This document shows, in pieces, positions 1 through 8,332 of a stretch of 64,000 nucleotides of DNA. The translations under genes and the position numbers were made by a program. Source of the DNA: Coprenecus sp949297365 (GTDB taxonomy: Bacteria > Bacteroidota > Bacteroidia > Bacteroidales > UBA932); NCBI GenBank assembly GCA_963931055.1, contig OZ006987.1, positions 62,001 through 126,000 on the forward strand, given 5' to 3'. Numbering within the stretch: the stretch's first letter is position 1; each line of letters opens with the position of its first letter. The notes under the pieces were generated by a model. That model had not been told where the DNA came from. It saw only the letters and a program-made list of their open reading frames with translations, and did no database searches.

Positions 1-2
1 AG

Positions 3-800
3 GACATCATGCCCTTCTACCAGGAAAAGCTCAGCCAGAACAAGAAATTCAGCCTCAAGATGCTGCACTTCTTCATCAACACCGGCATCAAGGACAACGC
101 CTATTACTGGAACGAGCTGGGCAAGTGCGTCAACGTCTACTGCAACCTCAAGGCCGTCTGCCCTACCCTCGACTCCCTCAACATCGGTGGCGGACTGCCG
201 ATCAAGAACTCCCTCGGCATGGATTACGACTACGAGTACATGATCGAGGAGGTCGTGGCCCAGATCAAGAGCATCTGCAACTCACGCGGAGTCGAGGAAC
301 CCAACATCTTCACCGAGTTCGGTTCCTACACCGTAGGCGAGAGCGGAGCCACCATATTCTCCATCCTCGGAGTCAAGCAGCAGAACGACAGGGAGAAATG
401 GTATATGGTCGACAGCTCCTTCATGACCACCCTCCCCGACATCTGGGGCATCAAGCAGAAGTTCATCCTCCTGCCCATCAACAAGTGGGACAAGCCATAC
501 GAGAGAGTCTTCCTCGGAGGCCTCACCTGCGACAGCCAGGATTACTACAACGCCGAGGAGCACGCCAACGCCATCTTCCTCCCGAAGGTATCCCCGGACG
601 ACCCGGAGCCCCTGTACATCGGATTCTTCCACACCGGAGCCTACCAGGAGTCCATCGCCGGCTACGGCGGCATCCAGCACTGCCTCCAGCCCGCCCCCAA
701 GCATATCATCATCGACAAGACCCCCGACGGGGACTACACCACCAAGCTCTTCAGCAAGGAGCAGACCTACAAGTCGATGCTCAAGATACTCGGTTACTAA
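3..800 (+). CDS. speA: Biosynthetic arginine decarboxylase, C-terminal part (cut by window edge)
   Basis: The reading frame is open from the left edge, so only the last ~266 residues of a protein normally about 630 aa long are present. The segment contains the glycine-rich LNIGGGLPI stretch of the PLP-binding TIM barrel and the C-terminal beta-domain ending in KMLKILGY-like sequence typical of Bacteroidetes SpeA. The enzyme decarboxylates arginine to agmatine, the first step of the agmatine route to polyamines. It acts in the cytoplasm. GC-rich third positions mark it as host core sequence. It is followed after 15 bp by a TrmH-family gene on the same strand, probably co-transcribed. The family assignment is firm; the N-terminal half cannot be judged. 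Confidence 0.88.
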   Translation, partial: DIMPFYQEKLSQNKKFSLKMLHFFINTGIKDNAYYWNELGKCVNVYCNLKAVCPTLDSLNIGGGLPIKNSLGMDYDYEYMIEEVVAQIKSICNSRGVEEPNIFTEFGSYTVGESGATIFSILGVKQQNDREKWYMVDSSFMTTLPDIWGIKQKFILLPINKWDKPYERVFLGGLTCDSQDYYNAEEHANAIFLPKVSPDDPEPLYIGFFHTGAYQESIAGYGGIQHCLQPAPKHIIIDKTPDGDYTTKLFSKEQTYKSMLKILGY

Positions 801-815
801 GCGTTTTTCAGGACA

Positions 816-1565
816 ATGCTAGGCGACCGCATCCCCTCCAGGGCCGACATCAAGCTCATCCGCTCCCTCGGGCAGAAAAAATTCCGGGAGGAGCTCGGGC
901 TTTTCGTTGTCGAAGGAGAGAAAATGGTCGGGGAGGCCCTGACGCAGAAGCGCTTCCCCGTGGAGGCGGTCTACCGTCTCTCCGACGTCGGGGAAGAGGT
1001 TATGGGGCGGATGAGCCATCTCTCGTCTCCCTCCCCTGCCCTTGCCGTGCTGCGCATCCCTGACGCTGATGGGTACAGCGGACACTCTTCTTATGCGGAG
1101 CTTCCGCAAGGCCTCTGCCTCGGACTGGACTCCGTCCGGGACCCAGGAAACGTCGGCACCATCCTGCGCCTGGCCGACTGGTTCGGTATCGGCACCGTCT
1201 ACCTCTCCCCCGACTGCGTAGACCTGTACAACCCCAAGACCGTCCAGGCCACCATGGGCTCCATCTTCCGCCAGCGGGCCGTCATCTGCGACCTCAATGC
1301 GCTTGTGCGCGGATGCACCGCCGCCGGAATCCCCGTCTACGCCACCGCCCTCGACGGAGAGGACATCCGCTCCGCCGCCCTGGACACCACCCGGGCATTG
1401 ATCCTGATGGGCAGCGAGAGGGACGGCCTCTCCCCCGAGCTCATGGCCGCCGCCACCCGCAGGCTGCACATCCCCTCATTCGCCTCCAACCCCGACGGAG
1501 CCGCCGAATCCCTCAACGTGGCCATCGCCACCGCCGTCACCTGCTACGAGTTCCGCCGACGCTGA
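816..1565 (+). CDS. TrmH/SpoU-family RNA 2'-O-methyltransferase
   Basis: This 249-aa protein transfers a methyl group from SAM to a ribose 2'-OH of rRNA or tRNA. The N-terminal ~95 residues resemble the SpoU substrate-binding domain (KLIRSLGQKKFREE, FVVEGEKMV). The catalytic SPOUT knot shows the three family motifs: SVRDPGNVGTILRLADWFG near residue 105, LMGSERDGLSPEL near 193, and SLNVAIATAV near 230. These are the residues that build the trefoil knot and hold SAM. The start ATG lies 15 bp after speA. The 3' end faces prfH convergently across only 27 bp. Whether it is RlmB-like or another TrmH relative cannot be decided without its target. Confidence 0.9.
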   Translation: MLGDRIPSRADIKLIRSLGQKKFREELGLFVVEGEKMVGEALTQKRFPVEAVYRLSDVGEEVMGRMSHLSSPSPALAVLRIPDADGYSGHSSYAELPQGLCLGLDSVRDPGNVGTILRLADWFGIGTVYLSPDCVDLYNPKTVQATMGSIFRQRAVICDLNALVRGCTAAGIPVYATALDGEDIRSAALDTTRALILMGSERDGLSPELMAAATRRLHIPSFASNPDGAAESLNVAIATAVTCYEFRRR

Positions 1566-1592
1566 TATTTTTGTAAAAATCGCCAGTTGCTT

Positions 1593-2192
1593 TTATAATG
1601 CTCCTGAGAATGTTTTCACGGGATTCCCACGCATAAGTGAGGTATGCCTGCCCCATTTGGACGCACGGAAAGATGCTGCGGCGGAGTCTTTTCTTTGCTG
1701 CAGTTTCAGAAGAAGCAGGCTGCGTGCCGTTTCTTTGTTCTGCGACTGCGAGCGTTGGCTGCTGCACTTGACGGAAATTCCGGTCGGCAGATGGGTGGCC
1801 CGGACAGCCGTCTCCACTTTGTTTACGTTCTGCCCTCCGTGTCCGCCGGAGCGCATCGTTTCGTACACAATATCCTTGTCGGATACATCAGGAAGTGTAA
1901 AGGGTTCGATAAACTCCACTCCGACAAACCAATTCTTGCGCGAATATCCGGGACGGTAACGGTTTGACGTCGCCCGCCACAGTATAGTACCTGTCCACTC
2001 CAGCTCTTTAACGACATCAACTTCAGCAAGAAACAGCATCGACATATAGCAATCCGGCTCCGTGTTGTGCGGTTCACTTTCCACGAGTTCCGCATCCGGG
2101 AAGTCCTTCAGCAGTTCACGGGCGACAAGCGTAACGGCGCGTGCACATTCCACAGGTCCACGTCCGGCAGTAAGTTGTATATACTTTTTCAT
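1593..2192 (-). CDS. prfH: Peptide chain release factor homologue PrfH
   Basis: The 199-aa protein is a short class I release factor. It carries the peptidyl-tRNA hydrolysis loop GGHGGQNVNKVETAVRATH near residues 118-134, with the universal GGQ. It lacks the long N-terminal and codon-reading parts of RF1/RF2, as PrfH does. Its start overlaps the stop of rtcB by 4 bp, so the two are translationally coupled. In characterised prfH-rtcB2 operons, PrfH recognises ribosomes damaged in the 16S decoding centre (the colicin E3 type of cut) and releases the stalled peptide, letting RtcB2 reseal the RNA. That role is inferred here from the pairing. GC content is lower than in the neighbouring core genes, consistent with an acquired cassette. 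Confidence 0.88.
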   Translation of the reverse strand: MKKYIQLTAGRGPVECARAVTLVARELLKDFPDAELVESEPHNTEPDCYMSMLFLAEVDVVKELEWTGTILWRATSNRYRPGYSRKNWFVGVEFIEPFTLPDVSDKDIVYETMRSGGHGGQNVNKVETAVRATHLPTGISVKCSSQRSQSQNKETARSLLLLKLQQRKDSAAASFRASKWGRHTSLMRGNPVKTFSGAL

Positions 2193-3388
2193 TGGGGAAT
2201 ATCTTTGATGTTTAAGCGGGGTTTGACCATCGCGATGACTTCGGCTGTCGGCTCAATTAAGCGTAATATTTCGTCCATTGGCTTATATGCCTGTGGCGAT
2301 TCGTCAAGTGTAGCGGGACAAACGGATGTAGAGAATATACCGTTCATGGACTTCTCAAAATCGTCCATTCCGATATTTTTCTTGGCTGCATTCCTCGACA
2401 TGGCACGTCCGGCGCCATGCGGAGCGGAACAGTTCCACTCCGCATTTCCTTTTCCCACACAGATGGCAATGCCGTCGCGCATATTAAAAGGCAGGCAGAA
2501 GCGTTCCCCAGCTTCAGCAGCAACCGCCCCTTTGCGCAGCATGGGATATTCCTTGCATACAGAAATGTAATTGTGGGTGGTGAATATAGATTCCTCGCAT
2601 TTGGCCTTGCAGAGTTTTTTCAGTATCGCGAAGATGCGGTCGCGAATGATACGATGATTATAGAGGGCATACGCTTGTGCCACAATCATGTCGGAAAGAT
2701 ATCCGTTAAGCGTATCGCCCCATAGATAACCGACATACTGCGCCCGTTTGGGATTCTGTGCAATGTTGTGCCAATGGTTCGCTACTTTTACTCCAAGATT
2801 CCGTGAACCGCAGTGGATTGTCAGCCATCCTTCATGCGTTTGCTCATCTTCGCCGTATTCAATGAAATGATTGCCTCCGCCAAGCGTGCCGAGACTTTTA
2901 TAAAAGATGGCCTCTTGCAACTTTATTCTTCGGCAGAAATCCGAAATAAAGCGGGCATCTATGCGAGGTGCTTCGTTAATCAGTTCGGGAGCGGATGAGC
3001 GTGCTCTCTGATATTGCGAATTGAGGAAGCGGAACAGTTCCTTTTCGTTCAGACTGTTCTTCCCGCAAATCTCCGTGCCGGTCGGGATGGTCTCACGGAT
3101 TTTATGGTCAAGCAAGACGAAGTCTTCCGGCGCGACTGCGGAATAGAGTCTATGCATGGAAATGGTACACCCGATGTCTACACCCACATGGTCCGGATTA
3201 AGATATGCCCCTATCCGGTACACCGTCCCCACATTGCAGGAATTTCCTGCATGAACATCGGGCATCTGCACTATCCTGACCCCATCGAACGCCGGATGGT
3301 CGCATTGCGCCTTCACCCACTGCAAAGCCGCGTCCTCGATGCTCCCGGCATAAACGGTTGCCGAAGTAAATTTTCCTGTTATCTCCAT
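2189..3388 (-). CDS. rtcB: RtcB-family RNA ligase (RtcB2 type, paired with PrfH)
   Basis: RtcB joins RNA 2',3'-cyclic phosphate (or 3'-phosphate) to 5'-OH ends using GTP and Mn2+. Family motifs are visible: MPDVHAGNSCNVGTV near residues 43-57 and VGVDIGCTI near 70 (the DxHxG and GxDIGCG-like metal sites), GGGNHFIEYG near 180 and the GSRNLGVKV histidine/metal region near 200. HGAGRAMSRNAA near 330 holds the histidine that becomes guanylylated. A TTG-initiated extension to 3400 exists, but the ATG at 3388 gives the usual MEITGKF start. About 399 aa fits the shorter RtcB2 type. It overlaps prfH by 4 bp and sits 44 bp downstream of the DnaB-like gene (32 bp from the extended TTG start), so it may be the distal part of a longer operon. 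Confidence 0.9.
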   Translation of the reverse strand: MEITGKFTSATVYAGSIEDAALQWVKAQCDHPAFDGVRIVQMPDVHAGNSCNVGTVYRIGAYLNPDHVGVDIGCTISMHRLYSAVAPEDFVLLDHKIRETIPTGTEICGKNSLNEKELFRFLNSQYQRARSSAPELINEAPRIDARFISDFCRRIKLQEAIFYKSLGTLGGGNHFIEYGEDEQTHEGWLTIHCGSRNLGVKVANHWHNIAQNPKRAQYVGYLWGDTLNGYLSDMIVAQAYALYNHRIIRDRIFAILKKLCKAKCEESIFTTHNYISVCKEYPMLRKGAVAAEAGERFCLPFNMRDGIAICVGKGNAEWNCSAPHGAGRAMSRNAAKKNIGMDDFEKSMNGIFSTSVCPATLDESPQAYKPMDEILRLIEPTAEVIAMVKPRLNIKDIPQ

Positions 3389-3432
3389 TCCTTTATCCAA
3401 TACAATTTAATGCACATATTATCTTAATATTA

Positions 3433-4134
3433 TCATCTTCTCTTTCTGACACTTCCATTTGAAGACATTTCCGTTGTTTCTCTATCAAGAAAAAGATAAG
3501 TCACATGTGGCAATGCTTCTTTATAAGAAACGAACATGGTTTTCTCGCTAATTAAATTGCCATTGCAATAACATTCAAATATATGATGATAATACCCTTC
3601 ACGATGAAGGAATGTTATATGAACACCTTCCAAATCATCAGCCGTGAGTAGCGATATGTCACTTTTATCAGGACAATGACTTCCACTTCTATTTACTTGG
3701 CTCAAAACAATAATAGCGGCATTGAATTCTTCTGCCAATTCTTTCAATCCCCATATGAAAGATTGCAATTCTGTTCTGGGAGATTCTTGCTTACAGTCCG
3801 GTGTCATTAATTGCAGGTAATCAATAAAGATGTAATCAGCCGGGGCTGTCTCAAGCTGTTTGCGTACCTGGCTTATTTTCAAGCCAGGTGTATCGTCTAT
3901 AATAAATCTTTCCTTTATCGATGCATATTCTTTTTCATCTGTTTGTAGTTTTATCCTATCAATAACCCGTTCTTTATCCATCTCAAGCGAAAAATAGATA
4001 AACTTTTGATTTCTCCTGGCAAGATTGATTGCCATTGAAATTGCAAAAGCAGACTTACCTATCGCAGGACGGGCACCAACCAATGTTACGATTCCTTTTG
4101 GAAAATTGTTTTCTATAAAATGATTGCTAATCAT
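3433..4134 (-). CDS. DnaB-helicase core-like RecA-fold ATPase (short)
   Basis: This 233-aa protein contains only the RecA-like motor of replicative helicases. The P-loop VGARPAIGKSAFA is at residues 18-30, a DnaB H1a-like FSLEM follows near 47, and the Walker B segment FIDYLQLM is near residue 100. The N-terminal primase-binding domain of DnaB is absent and the total length is about half of a real DnaB. It is therefore not the chromosomal helicase. It overlaps the upstream 160-aa gene by 4 bp and precedes rtcB by a few tens of bases, placing it inside an operon with a DprA-like protein. A role in handling single-stranded or foreign DNA is inference. Low-GC composition differs from the core genes. 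Confidence 0.78.
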   Translation of the reverse strand: MISNHFIENNFPKGIVTLVGARPAIGKSAFAISMAINLARRNQKFIYFSLEMDKERVIDRIKLQTDEKEYASIKERFIIDDTPGLKISQVRKQLETAPADYIFIDYLQLMTPDCKQESPRTELQSFIWGLKELAEEFNAAIIVLSQVNRSGSHCPDKSDISLLTADDLEGVHITFLHREGYYHHIFECYCNGNLISEKTMFVSYKEALPHVTYLFLDRETTEMSSNGSVRKRR

Positions 4135-4613
4135 ATTATTTCATTAATTATGCCATAAATAATATCTTTAATATCAATCAAGCTCAGATTAGGAGCATTG
4201 ACATACCAAGCCGCATTCGGGTAGACGGATTGAAATAATTCGTAGCTTTTCTGCTGCTGCGGTAATGCGCCAAAGAAACCGTAGGTGTGCAACCGGGCAT
4301 ATTCGGACACATTGTTCAAATCGTCAAAAGTGACGACAGGATTTACCAGAATCTTTTTTTGTCCATGAAGACTGAGACAAGCTGTGGCCGATTCTCCGGC
4401 AGCAATCACCCAGTAGTCTGGTTTCCGTTCGGCAATGATTTTGCGGACTTCTTTGCAATAATCTGATTTGTTCAAGGCATTGACCTCTACGAAATCGCCT
4501 ATTCCCACCATGGACATTTCGTCTTTCAGTAATGAAATCATATATTCATTCTGTTGGTCTACAGTTGGAGTCTTTATGAGAAAAGGTGCCGGGAATATCA
4601 AGACATTCTTCAT
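4131..4613 (-). CDS. Unknown 160-aa protein, possible alpha/beta-hydrolase-like fold
   Basis: I do not recognise a named family with confidence. The chain opens with a hydrophobic strand (KNVLIFPAPF) and has AAGESATACLSL near residue 73, followed by KKILVNPVVTFDDL. This layout recalls YqiA/UPF0227-type small esterases, where a nucleophile elbow GxSxG is followed by a strand ending in NP; here the elbow is degenerate (GESAT), so activity is uncertain. The gene lies 4 bp after the DprA-like gene and overlaps the DnaB-like gene by 4 bp, so it belongs to the same transcript. Its job is probably auxiliary to that module. Confidence 0.6.
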   Translation of the reverse strand: MKNVLIFPAPFLIKTPTVDQQNEYMISLLKDEMSMVGIGDFVEVNALNKSDYCKEVRKIIAERKPDYWVIAAGESATACLSLHGQKKILVNPVVTFDDLNNVSEYARLHTYGFFGALPQQQKSYELFQSVYPNAAWYVNAPNLSLIDIKDIIYGIINEII

Positions 4614-4617
4614 AATT

Positions 4618-5424
4618 TCAGATACTTCTTGCTAGGTTCAAATTGATTAATAATTCATTGCCCGCATTTTTCTCATTGTATTCCGGATATGAAACCACGA
4701 GGCAGCGTTTGTGATATTTGCGCGCAAAACGCATGGTGTGCATACTTCCGCTCTGTTCGGGACATTCTGCTAAAATAATAGTACTCGCCAATGCAGCCTG
4801 TAACCTGTTGCGTGCAACAAGCCTTGTGGGGTTGGCTTTCACGCCGAAAGGTTGCTCAGAAAGGATAAGTCCTCCGCTTTCCAGAATCCGTTTCTGAAGT
4901 GGAGCATTTTCTTTCGGGTGCACAATGTTAAGTCCGGAAGCGACAATGGCTATCGTTCGCCCTCTAGCATCAAGACAACCCTCGTGTGCCGCCTTGTCGC
5001 AGCCCAAGGCAAGACCGCTGACAATGATGTTGCCCTCTTCTGCAAACTGTTTTCCCAATTCATACGCTTTCTTCACTCCGATTGGCGAAGCCGCCCGTGC
5101 ACCAATTACAGCGATACGGCTGACTGTCGGAGCGAGAAGCGACATGTTACCCAAGCAATGAATCATGGGCGGGCAATCATTTCCTATTTTTTTGAGTTGG
5201 AGAGGAAAGCGTTCGTCTTGAAAAGTCAGTGTAGTGACACCTCTCTCCTCTTGCATTGATATCACGCATTCGGCTTTGTCTATGTATGTCTCAAAAGCCT
5301 CCGCATACTCTTCCGGTGCAAGCCCGGAGGTCATAATCCGTGATGGCTTGATTCCGGCATATTGCAGGCATAGAATATCCCTCGGACTAATGTTGTTAAC
5401 CATAGAATGTTGTTTTATAAGCAA
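4618..5424 (-). CDS. DprA/Smf-like Rossmann protein (short, accessory)
   Basis: DprA proteins bind single-stranded DNA and load RecA during transformation; related accessory versions occur in mobile and defence loci. The DprA signature is complete: VIGARAASPIG near residue 105, IVSGLALGCDKAAHEG near 130, a GLNIVHPKEN-like segment near 162, and RNRLQAALAS near 205. At 268 aa it lacks the C-terminal winged helix of housekeeping DprA. The start overlaps the GNAT-AAA gene by 10 bp; an internal ATG at 5403 is a plausible alternative. It is followed 4 bp later by the 160-aa gene. I read it as a specialised DprA-fold nucleic-acid or nucleotide sensor within this operon; the sensor role is inference. 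Confidence 0.82.
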   Translation of the reverse strand: MLIKQHSMVNNISPRDILCLQYAGIKPSRIMTSGLAPEEYAEAFETYIDKAECVISMQEERGVTTLTFQDERFPLQLKKIGNDCPPMIHCLGNMSLLAPTVSRIAVIGARAASPIGVKKAYELGKQFAEEGNIIVSGLALGCDKAAHEGCLDARGRTIAIVASGLNIVHPKENAPLQKRILESGGLILSEQPFGVKANPTRLVARNRLQAALASTIILAECPEQSGSMHTMRFARKYHKRCLVVSYPEYNEKNAGNELLINLNLARSI

Positions 5425-7163
5425 CCTCTGTAAAGAGACGGAATGTCAACATCGTTGCAGAGGCAGCACAATTCCGTATCACCCCAGTCGGATTCGACAG
5501 TAAAAAAGCCGTATCGGTCTGGTTCGCTGACGACTGTCTTGTGTCCTAGCCGCTTGCCGATATATGTGGCCAGAGTGGAAGTGGGCTGCCATTCTATATC
5601 CACATTGCAATCAAACATTTCATCTATCAGATTCATGTTTTTCTTCGGCTTCTTTTTACTTTCATCCGTACCGATGACCCGTCTTAACCAATCAGCAACT
5701 GTCTCATTGGGAGTCAAATGCCCTTTTATATAATCTTTTAGCTCCTGATGGGAATTCAGGTCAAGATCGTCGAAACTGATAATTTGAATCCTGTATTTTG
5801 CTTTCGGAATATTCAGAGTGGAATCCGACGGAACAGCTCCTGTTATATTACATTCGTCAATAATGGCTTTCAAGATGTCTATGGTGGAAATTTCCAGACT
5901 GTCAACCACTTTCAGCACACCTTCCTTCAATGACATGTCTTTGAGATTATCATCAATGACATCATTGACTGCCTTCGCCGACAAATTGGAAAATTCCTTG
6001 ATATAGCGGATACGGCCCGGACGCCCTAACAGGTTCTCATCAATTGAAAGTTTGTTGGTAGTCAGGATATACAGTTTCCGCATGTCGTTGTAAACCCCGT
6101 CAATCATTTTAAGCAGGACTTCCTGTTCTTCACGGAAGGTCTTCTCCGCTTCGTCGATAAGGATAATGCCTTCAAAATGCAGCGACTGTATAAATTCCAA
6201 CATACCGTCAACGGGTTTGGAAATGACAATTACCGGCAGACCTATGCGGTTGCAGAGAAGTTTGGCGGCGATTGTCTTACCTGTTCCTTTCAGGCCGTTG
6301 AAAATAACTCCAAGATTCTTGTTGCTTTCTCTGAACAGGTCCGATGTCCATGTCTTTATGATTTTTGACATAATCTCTTCGCAGCCAAGGTCGTAAATCT
6401 TGAAATCGAACCGGAAAGTATCATCCATCTTCTCCAGTCCCAAGCGTTTTGTCTGCGGATTCTCATAGATGCGGAATATTCCGTTACCGGGAGAAGTAAG
6501 CAAAGAAGCATAGCCTGGAATCGGATAAAGAATGCCGCCATCATTAATCCACTTCTGTTTCGATGCGATGGTCAGCTTTTCCTTGCGCATTTTTTCATCA
6601 GGATTGAGGTATTCTTCCTTATATAGGGTATAATATTCCAGGTCAACAACCTCGTCAAGATAATTCGTGCCGCATTTCCTGTCCAGGCCCTCGTATGTGA
6701 AACCGCTTTTCAGAGCTACCCTACGTGACGCATCATTCCGAGGCAGGACTGCAATGGTCAGCGAATCCGCTTTCCGTTCATTGAACAGATAGCGTTTCAT
6801 CCTCTCCACGACTTCCGTCATATAGCCTTTCCCACGAGCCTCCTTATGGAGAAAATAGCATATCTCGTAATTGCATTTTTCTCCGGATTCCGTATTTGTC
6901 CTGTGAGGGGTGATTTCAAAAACGCCGATATTCCGTTCAGGATGGTTCTTTTCGGAAATACAGAACATCCGCCCGCCGTCCATCTCCCTACGGATTTTCC
7001 CTTCTGCCTCGCTGAGTGTGCTCATGGGTCTGAATCCAGTGCTTGCCGCAATTTCCAAGTCACTCATCAGAACGAATATATCATGGATATTCCTCTCGTC
7101 CGGAGTCCTGATAATAAGCCTGTCTGTTGCGATTTCGATTTGCTTAGCCTTCACTTCTTTCAT
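5415..7163 (-). CDS. GNAT acetyltransferase fused to AAA+ ATPase
   Basis: The 582-aa protein has two recognisable parts. Residues ~8-185 are a RimJ/RimL-type GNAT N-acetyltransferase (TDRLIIRTPDERN, then EARGKGYMTEVVERMKRYL as the acetyl-CoA binding loop, and NDASRRVALKSGF). Residues ~190-460 are an AAA+ ATPase with Walker A GLKGTGKT near 290, Walker B IILIDEAEKTF near 333, a sensor-1 TTNK and an arginine-finger-like GRPGRIR. A C-terminal ~110 residues are unassigned. A methionine near residue 193 (KMRKEKLTIAS) looks like the start of a free-standing AAA protein, so the fusion may be recent or a second start may be used. It heads the DprA-like operon, with a -7 element 26 bp upstream. Confidence 0.78.
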   Translation of the reverse strand: MKEVKAKQIEIATDRLIIRTPDERNIHDIFVLMSDLEIAASTGFRPMSTLSEAEGKIRREMDGGRMFCISEKNHPERNIGVFEITPHRTNTESGEKCNYEICYFLHKEARGKGYMTEVVERMKRYLFNERKADSLTIAVLPRNDASRRVALKSGFTYEGLDRKCGTNYLDEVVDLEYYTLYKEEYLNPDEKMRKEKLTIASKQKWINDGGILYPIPGYASLLTSPGNGIFRIYENPQTKRLGLEKMDDTFRFDFKIYDLGCEEIMSKIIKTWTSDLFRESNKNLGVIFNGLKGTGKTIAAKLLCNRIGLPVIVISKPVDGMLEFIQSLHFEGIILIDEAEKTFREEQEVLLKMIDGVYNDMRKLYILTTNKLSIDENLLGRPGRIRYIKEFSNLSAKAVNDVIDDNLKDMSLKEGVLKVVDSLEISTIDILKAIIDECNITGAVPSDSTLNIPKAKYRIQIISFDDLDLNSHQELKDYIKGHLTPNETVADWLRRVIGTDESKKKPKKNMNLIDEMFDCNVDIEWQPTSTLATYIGKRLGHKTVVSEPDRYGFFTVESDWGDTELCCLCNDVDIPSLYRGCL

Positions 7164-7188
7164 ATTATGATGCTTTATGATTACAGCA

Positions 7189-7196
7189 CAAAAGTA
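7189..7196 (-). promoter_or_regulatory. -7 promoter element for the GNAT-AAA operon
   Basis: On the minus strand TACTTTTG matches the Bacteroidetes -7 consensus TAnnTTTG and lies 26 bp before the ATG of the GNAT-AAA gene. No clear -33 TTTG was found at the usual distance. It sits in the 98-bp gap after the UDG-like gene, which suggests the downstream genes can be expressed independently of it. Confidence 0.45.
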
Positions 7197-7261
7197 TGGC
7201 CTGGATATGCCATTTTACGGCACATCCTTGTGAAATCGTATTTTACAAGCGACTTTTGTCG

Positions 7262-8182
7262 TTATTTACATTTACGGATTATATATTCCGCATATTTTTC
7301 AGCAAGTTCTTCTATCGAAACTTTTTGTGTCCCGGGTATGTCGAAAAAATCTTTCGCTTTCCATGTTGCCGCTCCTGAGAAATGAGGCACATACAGCAAT
7401 CTTGCATCATCACCAATCAGTTCATGACAATAGCTGTATGCCTGATTGCCCAACGCCACTACACATTTCGGATTGACGATGTCAATCTCTTTATATAGAA
7501 TTGCTTTGTATATTTCTTTCTTTCCTTTGGAATATTCCGCTGATTCCGACGCATCGTATACAAAATATTTCCTGCAATCGGTAAGATAAACTCCATAACC
7601 GTACTTGATAAGTTTTTCAACAAGCAATGCCATTCTGCCGCCTCCACGTTTGTTTTCCCTCCAGCCTCTGCCATGCAGTCCAAACGGAGACGATACTAAT
7701 GCATCCACGCAAATGTAGTCTTCTTTGCGCCCGGTTTTCCCTTTTGGAAATTTATCAACATCAGAATACCATGTATTACCTCGCAGAGGATCCTGCGCAA
7801 CTATCATGATGCGCTTATCATTGTTCCTCAGATTGAACCATGTAGGCAGGTCAAGGCCTATCGCACCTCTTTTTACCTCCCGTAATGTCAGGTCAATAAA
7901 ATCCGGGTGGGTTATGGGTATGGGCACTGTAGTAGTGTCTTCATAACAACGTTCCCATCCGGCAGGCTTAAAGGGCTCTAATCCCGGACTGAACTCCCAA
8001 ACTGAATCTTTATGCCCTGATTTCTCCGCCTCGTCTTTGGAATATTTGGAGAAGTTATGGGACATATCATGGTAACGTAACTTGATTTTTTCCAATTGTT
8101 CCTTGCCTAAAATGTCATTCGCCAGCATTTCGTAAATCCTGCCGGCAATCTCTTTGTCATCCAAAAATAGCGTTGTATCCAT
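7262..8182 (-). CDS. Uracil-DNA glycosylase superfamily-like protein
   Basis: The C-terminal half of this 306-aa protein has the UDG-superfamily layout. Motif A appears as IMIVAQDPLRG near residues 124-134 (compare GQDP). A central strand VVALGNQAY follows near 240, and a motif-B-like VPHFSGAA lies near 262 (compare HPS). UDG-fold enzymes remove uracil or other altered bases from DNA. The N-terminal ~90 residues are not recognised. The replacement of the motif-B HPS by HFS and the long insert between motifs make the substrate unclear. It is transcribed towards the GNAT-AAA/DprA operon 98 bp away, so a shared role in recognising modified or foreign DNA is possible but inferred. Confidence 0.68.
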   Translation of the reverse strand: MDTTLFLDDKEIAGRIYEMLANDILGKEQLEKIKLRYHDMSHNFSKYSKDEAEKSGHKDSVWEFSPGLEPFKPAGWERCYEDTTTVPIPITHPDFIDLTLREVKRGAIGLDLPTWFNLRNNDKRIMIVAQDPLRGNTWYSDVDKFPKGKTGRKEDYICVDALVSSPFGLHGRGWRENKRGGGRMALLVEKLIKYGYGVYLTDCRKYFVYDASESAEYSKGKKEIYKAILYKEIDIVNPKCVVALGNQAYSYCHELIGDDARLLYVPHFSGAATWKAKDFFDIPGTQKVSIEELAEKYAEYIIRKCK

Positions 8183-8332
8183 TGTTTTGTTTCGTTTATA
8201 TATGTTACGATGTTGCTAATTATACAAGAAAACGGCGAAATGTTATCAATTTCAAAAAAAATTTTTCAAAAAACATATCCGAATGCTGAATTTTATCTGG
8301 TGCACAGGGAAAATTATACGGATTTCATATAA

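Noticed and set aside
125..1063. 312-codon plus-strand frame across speA and the TrmH gene
   Set aside because: Crosses two confirmed genes in another frame, with low-complexity Arg/His/Pro translation.
819..1469. 216-codon minus-strand frame opposite the TrmH gene
   Set aside because: GC-driven shadow with Gly/Asp-rich translation; the plus-strand gene has all three SPOUT motifs.
2067..3427. Several plus-strand open frames opposite prfH and rtcB
   Set aside because: They conflict with two well-supported genes and show no domain.
4131..4613. Firm call as an active esterase
   Set aside because: The nucleophile elbow is degenerate and no catalytic triad can be traced.
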